Shown: positions 23,979-35,431 of the stretch, piece after piece
Layout: each line of letters starts with the position of its first letter
Position numbering within the stretch: position 1 is the stretch's first letter
NCBI GenBank assembly: GCA_016081115.2
Contig: CM071931.1
Span: 13,958,284 to 14,022,283 of the forward strand
DNA: 64,000 nucleotides
From: Rehmannia glutinosa
Lineage: Eukaryota; Streptophyta; Magnoliopsida; Lamiales; Orobanchaceae
Direction: 5' to 3'
Position numbers and translations under genes: made by a program
Notes under the pieces: generated by a model
Seen by the model: only the letters and a program-made list of their open reading frames with translations
The model's database searches: none
What the model was told of the DNA's origin: nothing

Positions 23979-24149
23979 GTTCATCCAATGATTTGGATGC
24001 CTTTGTAAATGAGGCAATCATATTTTTAAGATCTTTTTTTTTCTTTTCAAGAGTGACTAACTCGCTAAGATCTTGGCATTTTCGGCCTTGACTTGGTGTT
24101 CTCGTCGCCTATTTGACTTAAAGTACTCACTCTTTAGTCATTTGTGAGT

Positions 24150-25514
24150 TTTGGCTTTTTAAGGGTTGTTTTCCTCATTTAAATGTGTGTGTGAGGTTTT
24201 AATGTGCTCAAAGTCTTTCATTAACATACCTAATGAATCATAAAGATATGTGGGTGATGAAGTGTATGTGTCACAATCACTATCACTTGACTCAGAATGA
24301 GATGAGTTAGAGTGTACCTCATCTTCTTGATCTTGTTCTTTGGCCATGAGGCGGATCAAAGCCACTTCCTCGGTATCACTTGAGTAGTCAGTTTCACTAT
24401 TGTCTGAGTCTGCTGGCTCTTTACACTTAATTGGTTCAAGTCTCAACAACTAACATGGTTTTCTTCTTTTCTTGTCTTCTTTCCCGAGGACTCTTTCTTT
24501 CTTCCTCATTTTCGTATTTATTGGTGGTGGATAGGAACAAAGTCAATAGCAAAGTGTCCTGGTTGTCTGAAATTCCAACATAGGTTTTCGGCTCTCGATC
24601 GCTCTCTCGGCTCTGACGATTATCGTTCTCTGATAGTCAGCTCTTTGATGTTCAGCTCTCTTGGGTAGCCTGTCCTTCCTTGCTTTGGAAGGTATTGAAT
24701 GTCTTCTGGAGGTCTCACCCTTGTTTTTTTTTTTGTAGTTCTTGTTAAAGAAATTGTTGGTTTCCTTTGGCTCAACTTTACGCCCTTCAATGGCCATCGG
24801 TCTGTATCTTGGGTCTGAGATGTCTCCTCTCGTATTTTTTTCTCACTCAAACTCATAGGCTTTGAGATCCGAGAACGACTCATGATTTGATGTTTTTAGA
24901 GGTCCGGGGAGTGTCAGGGCCATGACCTTCATTTCCCATTCGGTGGGAGGGCTCTTGAATCTTCATGCACATCTCCTTTTGAGTGTACTCCTTCCCAATA
25001 GCCGAAAGTTCATTTGTGATCTCTGTGAATCGGCATCCAGTTGATCCGGACTTTCACTGCAAGCATTTTAAAATTTTAAAATTTTTGAACAAAGAAGATT
25101 TGTTAGTTTGTTTTCTTTTATCTGTTTAGATCCTTCACAAATCAAGGTTAGCGTATCCCAGATTTCTTTGGCTGATTTGCATAACTTGACTTTATTTAAC
25201 ATAGCCTTGTCCAATGTCTTGTAGAGAATCTCCTTGACAACATTGTCCAGGTTGTATCTCTTTCTATCTTCATTTGTCCATTCATAGCGAGGTTTTTCAT
25301 CCATGGCTGGTCTAGGCTCTGCTGCAGCATCTTCTCCTTCACCTGGAGGTGCTCTTCTCACAGCAGTATTAACCGTTAATATTTGCAGTGGCCCATCCTC
25401 TATCACAAGCCACATTTCATCGTGTAAGTCTGATAGGTGAGCCTACAAATGAATCTTCCAGTCATCAAACTCTTCCACAGTTAACTTAGGAATACGAGTT
25501 AGATTGGCTTCCAT
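24150..25514 (-). pseudogene. Copia (Sirevirus-like) gag, left copy, truncated of pol
   Basis: Minus-strand start at 25514-25512 (MEANLTRIPKLTVEEFDDW) sits 128 bases inside the LTR. The N-terminal capsid part (DNVVKEILYKTLDKAMLNKV, IWDTLTLICEGSKQIKENKL) runs to about 25068. An arginine/lysine-rich basic segment lies at 24600-24880, then a zinc-knuckle position whose two key cysteines read as phenylalanine (CWNFRQPGHFAIDF). A serine/aspartate-rich acidic tail (SHSESSDSDCDTY) follows at 24159-24449. An in-frame TAG lies near codon 24. Pol is absent: the copy stops at 23979 against Gypsy DNA. It keeps the gag start that the right copy has lost. Confidence 0.8.
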
Positions 25515-25622
25515 GATAATAACTTTTTGCTTTTGAAATGAAAAACTTTGAAAACAGAAGTGTTAAACCTTTTGAAAAAGATTGAGATCTAGTTCAGTAA
25601 CCAGTGCGGAAGGTTCAATGAA

Positions 25623-25641
25623 CCAAACACTCTGATACCAC
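25623..25641 (-). other. tRNA-iMet primer-binding site (left copy)
   Basis: On the minus strand, TGGTATCAGAGTG follows the LTR end after two bases, a clear initiator-Met type primer site that sets the orientation of this Copia element. Confidence 0.85.
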
Positions 25642-25642
25642 T

Positions 25643-27177
25643 TGTAAGTCCCAAGGGGTGTGATGTAAGATTTAGAAAAGATGGGGTTGAATAAACCTTA
25701 CTAACTTTTTACTTTTTAGCCCTTTTAAAATATTTCAACAGAGTTGACTCAAATCAGCTCAGTCCTTGGGGGACAGCTAGGTTGGCTTACTTCAGCAAAC
25801 TTACCCACTCAGCCATTTCACTGATCGATTTGTTGATAGTATAACTTAGTTACTTCAGCTAATACTTAACTTTTAGTTGATTTGGTTTTATACAGCAGAA
25901 GACTTAACACCCTTGTAAATTTTAAGCATGTTTTTAACACTTGTTCTTAACAATCTTACTATCAGCTAGGTTGACAATTTAACTTAATACCAAGTGTAAA
26001 TGTATGCAAGAAAGTAAAGTGTTGCAAGTAAATGACACAAGTAAATTATATTGTGGTTCGAGGATGGGGTAATTCCTCTAATCCACTCTTCTCCAACTCC
26101 TAGAGGAAACCACTAAGTAACATATCAGGTTACAAAGTAGTTCTTCAGTCTAGAGACAACCTTGATCACACAGCTGGCTTCTCCTGCGACTCAGCTTCTT
26201 TACAAGACAACTGCCTTGCTACTTCAGCTCCCTTCAAACCCTTGGAATTGATCACGCAGCCTTCCAACGAGCTTGAAACTTCTGGTTCGACCTTGAACCT
26301 TACTACAACTCCTTCAAACTTGGAGAGTAGACCCATTTTTGTTCTAAAAATGTTTTCTCTTTAACTCGTTGAAGTATTCTTTCCTTCAAAGTGTGTGTTG
26401 GATCGAGTTCCTTCGAGTTTTAGGCTTGAGGAATTTCTTGATAAGCTTGAGAGAATATTTGCAGGTATTGATTGCTTCCAGTTGCTTAGAATGTTTGATC
26501 TCTCGTCTGTCATTCCTTATTTCTCTCTCTTGCTTCCTCAGCCTTTTATATTGCTTATTTGAAAATTTGCCCGTTGAAGAGATAGGCTATTTTCAAAATG
26601 ACATTTTCTTGTTCATTAGCTTGTCTTTTCTTGACTTGCAGCATTGTGATGTTGACATATCCTCGTAGTAAATGACTCTGCAGCTTTTCAGGGCCTAACA
26701 TAAGCTTCAGTGCTTCCCATTGGTTTATACCTTTTGCACGTTTCTGGGCCAAACACTTCAAGACAGGGCAGCTTGGACTTATTAATATATCGAGTAATAT
26801 ATATCCTTGATTTCCGTCCAACGGATTAATGTCAGTCGACTAAACTTGACAGCTGCCTTTACCCCTGTGACTTTAGTCTGCTCCATCCTTTTAGGAATGA
26901 CTCAACTGTCAGTTCAACTGGTAGACTTGGCTCTTTACTGACTCGACTGTTGCTTCTTTTAATCTTTACTCGTTGTTCCTCGTTGGATCTCCTTGGTCAG
27001 TATGTGCCTTCAATCTTGACCAAACTTAGCCGACACACGGTTGGGTCTTCACTTGATCTTGATTGACTTCTTGCATTCTTAGACATAGCCGACTACACTC
27101 GCCTAATGTAGTCATATCTATTACAAAATAGAAATACAAGGAAAATGGGGTGCCAACTTCCTATTCTAAGTTTTACA
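25643..27177 (-). repeat. Sirevirus-like 5' LTR, left copy
   Basis: On the plus strand it begins TGTAAGTCCC and ends GTTTTACA, with TGTAA/TTACA as the short terminal inverted repeat. 1535 bp. It aligns with 33913-35431. Small reading frames inside are not conserved between copies. Confidence 0.8.
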
Positions 27178-27783
27178 TGGTATCATCAAAATCTAATAAT
27201 AAATTTCTAACAACGGGAAACACAAGTTCAAACTCCCCAACCCTAAAGTCACCGTGATTGGTTATCATCAGAATTGGCTTTGGGAGCTCCGACAGAAGAA
27301 GAATGGGATGAGCCGTAGGAGGCAGCTGATCGGAATAGAGTCTTCCCATCAACGGAATTGGTCCACACATTGTTAGAGGTGTCATATCAGTTGGCAGCCA
27401 CTGTGGGCTACTATCAAGCGGAATTTTGGAGGCAATTTGGTGAAATTGATCAATGCAATTACGAATGTACGAAATAATGGCTTGCATGGACAAGTGCCAT
27501 ATCCATCAAGGCAACTATCCTTCGCCGCCTCTGCCAAAGTAAACCATTATAAGTACTTTTCACGCTTCTCTTTTTGATGATAACTTCCTTATGTGTTTTT
27601 TGAGACGTAAAACATCATACAATTTTCTTTTTTTATTTGGGGTGGGATGGGGGGATTATCAAGGGTGCGCAATAATGTACTGTTGCATGGCATGTAAGAC
27701 TTGCATGTAGGAACATATAGGACATTGCATAAATTCTTTTTGGTTAGTAGGCACTTTTAATGCTTTAGCACGTTTACAACTTT
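27178..27783 (+). repeat. Duplicated Gypsy-derived flank, left copy
   Basis: Matches 35432-36037. Reading the plus strand gives short non-conserved frames, so I do not call a gene. It marks the external side of the Copia 5' LTR and shows that the duplication included flanking DNA. Confidence 0.7.
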
Positions 27784-28095
27784 AGCACGTCCTTCTTTGT
27801 AATCTCCTTTTAGCCCTTCAGTAGGTAGTTTGCAGTGTTCAGCAAGGTCAGCAACAGTGATCTTGATTTCCTTATTGTGGACAGATGAGTGAATCTCATC
27901 ATCATGGACTTCAGCATTGGCATAGAACATGGCAAATTCTTCCAAGTACGTATGAGAAAACCCCATCGTGAGAAAATCCTTCAAACTGGATTTCTCAAGC
28001 TTTTCGGTGATCTTCTTCACCAGGGCTTTATCAGCACCCTGTTTCAGCATCCCCTTGAAGTCGACTGTAGATCCCGAGTTGTTCTTTTCGGACAT
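27757..28095 (-). pseudogene. Sirevirus-like downstream ORF (partial)
   Basis: A 112-residue frame starts MSEKNNSGSTVDFKG. It contains FAMFYANAEV, then IKITVADLAEHCKLPTEGL, the pattern of the putative plant transposon protein domain found downstream of pol in Sireviruses. It lies in the expected place, about 580 bp past the pol stop, on the same strand. The C-terminus is cut by the duplication breakpoint, and the last few codons come from the joined flank. Function unknown. Confidence 0.6.
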
Positions 28096-28139
28096 CTTGA
28101 TGAAATCGTACGATGCTTCCGTTTTCTTAGAAAATAAAC

Positions 28140-28675
28140 GGTGAATGAAACAAAAAATCTTATCTTTTGGAACTAGGGTTTCACAACTTTCATAGAGAAA
28201 AACTTCATTTGCTTGTTGAAGACGAGAGAGTTTTTGAGAAGAGAGAAAATAGGTTTTGACTTATATTTGACTTGAAATGACAGTTTCTAGAATTTGAAAA
28301 TTTTGATCAAAATCGACGGTCAGGATTTATCATTTGAAACCCCATTAATTTCCCCGCATTAAATGCAGCAGCATTTATATCCAATTATAGGCTAGACGTT
28401 CAGCTTTTGTTCTGACTTCATAATTAAGTTGACGTAATCCTTAAAAATGTTCATTTCATGAAAACGATCGCATTTTGTCACTTAGCTCATAAATAACTCA
28501 GCTAACTTCCAAAAGTGACTTAACTCTGCTTCTCTCTTCTCATGAGACCTATCAGCTGTCAGCTAACTCGATACAACTGATTTCCCGTCTTGGCTGTTTC
28601 ACTTGGCTGAAATGTGAAACTTACTTATTTGTTTTCTCTCTTCTTTGTCTCTGCTGATTGAGTCTTTTGAGTGTC
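28140..28675. other. Non-coding spacer between Copia pol and its downstream ORF
   Basis: No domain is recognised. Rich in tcagct and agctaact words shared with the LTRs of the same element. Confidence 0.4.
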
Positions 28676-31600
28676 CTAACTCAGCTCAATTAATCCTAGT
28701 TCATTCTTAAGCTCTTCAAATCTCGATTCACATAGAGGCTTAGTGAATATGTCAGCTAACTGCTTATCAGTTGAGATGTATTCCAAGGTGATGTATTTCT
28801 TTTCAAACATGATCTCTTATAAAATGGTATCGACATCAATGTGCTTTGTTCTTGAGTGCAACATTTGGATTCTAAGTAATTGCAATAGCACTAGTGTTAT
28901 CACACATAATCGAATTTCTCTTTCTTCTATATCATAGTCTCTCATTTTGTTGTCTCATCCAGAGAACTTGAGTACAACTTGTTTGCCCGCAGCCTATGTA
29001 CTATGCTTTTGTGGATGTAGCAATTAATTTTTGTTTTTCTTGAACCAAGAAACTAATCTATTTCAAGCATTTGACAAGTACGATGTACTCTTCATGTCCA
29101 CTCTACATCCAACATAACTGAGTCCGAGTAGCCTACTAGCTTGAATCCTCCTTCCTTGGATACCATAAGCCAACTTCTTGGCATCCCTTAAAATACCTTA
29201 GTATTCTCTTATTTGATCATGTGACTCTCTTTTGGTGCGATTGAAATCTAGCACATACACCTATAACAAAAGTGATGTCCGGCCGATTCTTTGTTAAATA
29301 GAGCAATGATTCAATAAGGGCTTTATACCTAGTTTGATCAACAGCTTTGCCATCTGCATCCATATCCATCTTGACTGATGTGTTCATAGGAATCTTCACG
29401 GATGACTTCTCTTCCATACCAAATTTCTTCATTAAATCTCTGGTATATTTGGTTTGACTTATGAAGGTTCCATCCTTCAATTTATTGACTTGAAGTTCTA
29501 AGAAGAAAGTCAGCTCTCCCACCATGCTCATTTAAAATTTGCTTTGCATGAGGTTTGAGAACTTGTCACCCAGCTCTTTATTTGTGGATCTAAAGATGAT
29601 ATCATCCACATATATTTGAACAAGCAATATACTCTCTCCATCTTGAATTCGGAAGAGGGTTCTGTCAACTTTTCCTTTGGTGAAACCATTGTCAATTAGA
29701 AATTATGACAATGTGTCATACCATGCTATTGGTGCTTGTTTCAATCCATACAATGCCTTCTTGAGCTTGTAGACCTTATCTCCAATAGTTTTCTGCTCAA
29801 AACCTGGAGGTTGTTCAACATAGACTTTATCCTCTAAAAGTCCATTTAGAAATGCACTCTTCACATCCATTTGATATACAGTGAAGTTCTTGTGAGCAAC
29901 ATAAGCAACAAACATCATTATTGCTTCCAATTTGGCAACAGGAGCAAAGGTTTCATCAAAATCTATACCTTCCTTTTAACAATACCCTTTGGCTACCAAT
30001 CTTGCTTTATTTCTGACTATAGATCATTCCTCATTCATCTTATTTCTGAATACCCACTTAGTACAAATAACATTTTGTGAGTAGGTTTTTGAACTAATTC
30101 CCATACTTTGTTTCTCTCAAATTGATTCAGCTCTTCTTGCATAGCCTGAATCCAATGTGTGTCATCCAATGCCTGAGACATATCTTTAGGCTCTATCTGG
30201 GAAATAAAACAAGTGAACATAGCTTCATGCTTAGCTCTGGATCTGGTTCTTATGCCATCTCTGACAACTCCAATGATTAACTCAGGTGGATGGTCTCTTA
30301 GCCATCTCACATCTTATTGGAGTATGTCTGCTGGATTCAGCCGTCTTACAACTAAGTTGTCTTGAACAGCTTCTTCATCATCATTCAGCTGCAAACCTTC
30401 CAGTTGTCTTTGAGATTTAGCTATCTCATCATCTTCAGGGTTGAGTGCTCTCACATCTGCATCAGCATAAGGACTCTTCTGCATAGTCGGTTGATTCTGC
30501 TTCTCAGCTAACTCATCAATGTCTTCTCCATTTACATTTGGCTCATCAAACACCACATGGATAGACTCTTCTATGACCATAGTCCTCTTGTTTAGCACTC
30601 TATAAGATTTACTCTCAGCTGAGTATCCCAAAAAGATACCTTCATCAACTTTATCATCAAAAGCCTTCAAATTATCCTTGCCATTTTTGTGGATGAAGCA
30701 CTTACATCCAAATACCTTAAATATCTAACATTTGGCTTTCTCCCTGTCCAAATCTCATTGGGAGTCTTGGTTAATTGCCTATTGACCATGCATCTATTTT
30801 GAGTATAGCATGTTGTATTTATGGCCTCAGCCCAAAATCTTTTAGTCAATCCAGCTTCAGCTAACATTGTCCTAGCAGCTTCCTTGAGAGTTTTGTTCCT
30901 TCTTTCGGCTACTCCATTATGCTGTGGAGTCCTTGCAGCTGATGACTCATGAGCTATACCATTTTTAATACAATACTGAGTTATAATCCCATTGACAAAC
31001 TTAGTTCCCCTGTCAGATCTTATCTTTATAATGGTTTGGCTCTTCTCATTTTGAACTCTTCTCATCAGCTGAGGTAATCTCTGCAGTGTTTTCTTCTTTT
31101 TACACATGAAAATTGTCCATGTATATCTTGAGTAATCATTCACTACCACTAAGGTGTATTTCTTTCCACGGATGCTAGCTGGCTCAACAGGACCAAATAA
31201 ATCCATATGCAACAGATGTAATATCCTTGTTGAAAAATGACTTAGCTTATCCTTGAATGATGCTTTGATTTGCTTTCCCATCTAGCATGCATCACATATG
31301 CTCTTTTTATTGTATACTGAGTCAGGAAATCCTTCCACAGGATGACTTCTAGCAAGCTTATTGATTGTCTTGAAGTTCAGGTGACTCAGCTTCTTGTGCC
31401 ACAGCCAACTTGATTCGGGTGTACTCTTTGCTAGCAGACATGTGCTTGGTGTAGCAGTTGACCAATCCACTACATATATGTTCTTCTGCCTTATTCCTTG
31501 TAGCACAATCTCATTTGATTCACCATCCTTGATCTGGTATACTCCCATGTTAAATCCCACGTTGTAGCCTTTGTCACATAGTTGGCTAATGCTTAGCCGA

Positions 31601-32567
31601 TTGAAGTTGAGACCTTCAATATATGCAACATATGTGATCTCCAGTCCATTTTTCTTTATGGATCATGTGCCTTTGATTTCCCCTGGAGCTTCATTTCCTC
31701 CAAATATGACTTTTTCACCTTTGATTTCCTTGAATTTTGAGAGATTTCTTTTATTCCCTGTCATATGTCTGGAATAGCCACTATCCATGTATCAGGTTCC
31801 TTGGCACTCAGCTGTTCCTTGAACCTGCAATCAAGGAAATTAATTTTTAGATACCCATACTTGTCTGGGTCCTGGGGGGTTAGTGCGATAAGATGTTCTA
31901 ACCAACCTATAGCCAGATGATCTGACTCTGAGAGGTTGTCATCTATCAGTTCCATAATCATAGTGCAAATTAGCAACTTGCTTGGGGTTTTTAGGATCAT
32001 ACAATTGTCTCTTTTGTCTGTATGTCTATGTATGTGTTTGAGCATTTGCTTTCTTGGGGTAATAGTGAAATTTCTGGGTGTGCTAATGATAGCTCTTTTG
32101 CCTTGGGAATGACTTTTGCTGAGGTTGAGGTCTTTGTCATTTTGGTTTGTATCCCATAGGTCTTTGTTGATATTTCACTTGGTTATTCCAATCACTTGGT
32201 TTGGATAGTTTCTACCATTCCTTCATATGAATTTCTTTGCTGAAATCTCTGGGCTTTTGGTAGCTCTGTTTGGCTTTTACAGAGTATTTTATATTTGGAG
32301 TCTGCTGATGGACTTTTTTGAATTATATTTCAGTTGTCCTTTCAGCATACTCAACTGGCTTCTTTCCTTTACCTTTGTATCCAAGGACAATATGGTTGTG
32401 ATTGTGTTTTGGTGTGGTTGTTGGTGCAACAAATGGTGTTTTGGGTTTTTGAACTCCCCCATTACTTGAGGATCATTTCTCCAAAATCACTCTGGGAGTT
32501 TGACTATACACAAAGGAATTGAATCCTATACATGTCTTGTCTCCACACTCTTTTTGACTCATTATAA
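28676..32567 (-). pseudogene. Copia pol (protease, integrase, RT, RNase H), minus strand, few breaks
   Basis: Protease motif MDSGYSRHMTGN at about 31745-31790. Integrase zinc region WLWHKKLSHLNFKTINKL with CDAC at 31282-31420. Integrase core 30667-31281 with MDLFGPV, KIRSDRGTKF and HNGVAERRNKTLKEAA, so the D, D and E catalytic positions are all present. Linker 30314-30670 (EGIFLGYSAESKSYRVLNKR). RT 29530-30310 with MDVKSAFLNGLLEDKVYVEQ and KALYGLKQAPIAWY. Later RT at 29217-29531. RNase H to a TAG at 28678-28676 with TDKQLADIFTKPL-type ending. A few stops and frame changes separate the blocks. Confidence 0.88.
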
Positions 32568-33790
32568 GTTCATCTAATGATTTGAATGCCATTGTAAATG
32601 AGGCAATCACATCTTAAGATCTTTTTCTCTCTTTTCAGTAGCAGCTAACTCTGTTAAGATCTTGGCATTTTCAGCCTTCAGCTTGGTGTTCTCATCAGCT
32701 ATTTGACTTAGAGTATTCAAATCTTTAGTCAGCTTTGAGTTTTGGCTTTTAAGATGGTTGTTTTCCTAATTTAAAAGTGTGTGTGAGATTTTAATGTGCT
32801 CAAAGTCTTTCATCATTTTGCCTAATAAATTATAAAGATCTGTGGGTGATGAAGTGTGTGTGTCACAGTCAATATCACTTGAATGAGTTGAGTTAGAGTG
32901 TACCTCGTCTTCTTGATCTTGTTCTTTGGCCATGAGGCAGATCAAAGCCTCTTCCTCAGTATCACATGAGTAGTCAGCTTCACAACTGGCTCTTTACACT
33001 TAGTTGGTTCAGCAGTCTCAACAGCTAACATGGCTTTCTTCTTTTCTTGTCTTCTTTCACTGAAGACTCTTCTTTCTTCCTCATTTCTGTATTTGTTGAC
33101 TGGTGGATAGGAACAGTCAACAACAAAGTGTCCTGGTTATCTGCAATTCCAACACAGGTTTTCATCTCTCTGATCAGCTCTCTCAGCTCTCTGATTATCA
33201 GTTCTCTGATAGTCAGCTCTTTGATGTTCAGCTCTCTTGGGTGGCATGTCCTCCCTTGCTTTGGAAGGTGCTGAATGTCTTCTAGAGGTCTCACCCTTGT
33301 TAATCTTGTAGTTCTTGTTAAAGAACTTGTTGAACTTCTTTACCATGAGAGGAATTTCCTACTGGTCTATGGTTTCCTTTGGCTCAGCATTCTGCCCTTC
33401 ACTGGCCATCAGTGCAGCTGTCTTGGGTACATCTGTCTCCTCCTGCTCTTTTCTTCTCAGCTCAAACTCATAGGCTTTGAGATCTGAAAACAACTCATGA
33501 TTTGATGTTTTTGAGAGGTCCATGGAGTGTCTCAGGGACATGACCTTCATTTCCCATTCAGCTGGGAGTGCTCTTAGAATCTTCATGCACATATCCTTTT
33601 GAGTGTACTCTTTCCCAAGAGCTGAAAGCTCATTTGTGATCTCTGTGAATCTGGCATCCAGTTGATCCAGACTTTCACCTGCAAGCATTTTAAAATTTTC
33701 AAATTTTTGAACAACAACTATTTTAGTTTGTTTTCCTTTATCTATTCGAGATCCTTAACAAATCAAAGTTAGATTGGCTTCCATGATAAT
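32568..33790 (-). pseudogene. Copia gag, right copy, N-terminal deletion
   Basis: Contains ESLDQLDARFTEITNELSAL, MCMKILRALPAEWEMKVMSL and FSDLKAYEFELRRKEQEE (33359-33688), the capsid C-terminal half, then a basic segment and a zinc knuckle (CWNCR, GHFVVDC; 33130-33170) with an in-frame stop inside it. Compared with the left copy, about 370 bp encoding the capsid N-terminal half is missing: the sequence goes from about 33770 straight to the gttagattggcttcc near the start codon. The deletion ends share gttag. Confidence 0.82.
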
Positions 33791-33912
33791 CACTTTTTTC
33801 TTTTGATATGAAAAACTTTGAAAACAGAAGTGTTAAACCTTTTGAAAAAGATTGAGATCTAGTTCAGTAACCAGTACGGAAGGCTCAATGAACCAAACAC
33901 TCTGATACTACT

Positions 33913-35431
33913 TGTAAGTCCCAAGGGGTGTGATGTAAGGTTTAGAAAGGGGTTGAATAAACCTTAATAACTTTTTACTTTTTAGTCCTTTTAAAATATT
34001 ACAACGGAGTGGCTCAAATCGCCTAAGTCCTTAGGGAATGACTAGATTGGCTTACTTCAACAAAGTTACCCACTCAACGGACTGACGATTTGTTGATAGT
34101 ATAACTTAGCCGCTTTAGCTAACACTTAACTTTTAGTTGATTTGGTTTTATACAAATTGGAAGACTTAACACCCTTGTAAATTTTAAACACGTTTGTAAC
34201 ACTTGTTTTTAACAATCTTATTATCAGCTAGGTTGACAATTTAACTTAACATCAAGTATAAGTGTATGCAAGAAAGTAAAGTGCTACAAGTAAATGACAC
34301 AAGTAAATTTTATAGTAGTACGAGGATGGGGTAATTCCTCTAATCCACTCTTCTCCAACTCCTAGAGGAATCTACTAAGTGAGATCAGGTTACAATGTAG
34401 TTCTTGATCTAGAGAGACCTTGATCACACGGTGGCTTCTCCTACTACTCAACGTCTTCACAAGAGGCATTGCGCTTTGCTACTACTTGGCTCCTTCAAAC
34501 CCTTGGAATTGATCACACAGCCTTCCAACGAGTTTGAAACTTCTAGTTCGACCTTGAACCTTACTACAACTCCTTCAAACTTGGAGAGTAGACTCCTTTT
34601 TGTTCTAAAAACTTTTTCTCTTCAACGGGTTGAAGTATTCTTTCCTTCACATTGTGTGTTGGATCGAGTTCCCGAGTTTTGGCTTGAGAAATTTCTTGAT
34701 AAGCTTGAGAGAATATTTGCAGAGTATTGCATACTTTGATTGCTTAGAATGTTTGATCTCTTATGTGTCATTCCTTATTTCTCTCTCTTGCTTTCTCGGC
34801 CTTTTATAGTGCTTATTTGAAAATTTTAGTTGAAGAGATATGCTATTTTCAAAATGACACTTTCTTGTTCATTACGCTTCTTTTCTTGACTTGCAGCATT
34901 GTGATGTTGACATATCCTCGTATTAAATGACTCTGCAGCTTTTTAGGGCCTGGCATAAGCTTCAGTGCTTCCCATTGGTTTATTTATTTTGCACATTTCT
35001 GGGCCAAACACTTTAAGACAGGGCAACTTGGACTTATTACTATATCGAGCTAGTAATATCCTTGACTTTCGTCCAACGGATTAATGTCAGTCGACTTGAC
35101 TTGACAGGTGCCTTTACCCCTGTGACTTGAGTCTGCTCCATCCTTTTAGGAAAGACTCAATTGTCAGTTCAACTGGTAGACTTGGCTCTTTACTGACTTG
35201 ACTGTCGCTTCTTCAATCTTTACTCAGTTGTTCCTCAGTTGGATCTCCTTGATCGAGTCTGTGCCTTCAATCTTGACCACACTCGGTGACACGGTTGGGT
35301 CTTCACTTGATCTTGATTGACTTCTTGCATTCTTCGACATAGCTGACTACATTCAGCTAATGCAGTCCTATCTATTACAAAATAGAAATACAAGGAAAAT
35401 AGGGTGGCGACTTCCTATTCTAAGTTTTACA
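33913..35431 (-). repeat. Sirevirus-like 5' LTR, right copy
   Basis: TGTAAGTCCC to GTTTTACA on the plus strand, 1519 bp, aligned end to end with 25643-27177. The adjacent primer site at about 33893-33911 reads tagtatcagagtg on the minus strand, one base changed from the left copy. Confidence 0.82.

Larger units (their letters stand above)
23979..27783 (-). repeat. Left copy of a ~3.6 kb tandem duplication (gag, 5' LTR, flank)
   Basis: Matches 32568-36037 along its whole length: gttcatc-aatgattt-gatgcc at the left end, then gag, primer site, LTR and about 600 bp of flanking Gypsy-like DNA. The right breakpoint (about 27757-27783) joins that flank directly to the downstream ORF of the Copia element at the shared word tttacaacttt. 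Confidence 0.8.
27784..35431 (-). mobile_element. Sirevirus-like Ty1/copia element, minus strand, lacking a 3' LTR
   Basis: On the minus strand the order is LTR (35431-33913), primer site, gag, protease, integrase, RT, RNase H and extra ORF, after which the 3' LTR is missing at the duplication joint near 27783. Pol is the best-preserved Copia pol in the window. The gag wording (LKAYEFELRRK, CWNC knuckle) and extra ORF support Sirevirus-like affinity. Confidence 0.82.

Noticed and set aside
27173..27200. tggtatcatcaa as a primer-binding site for another plus-strand element
   Set aside because: Only the first seven or eight bases fit, and the position is explained as flank next to the minus-strand LTR end.
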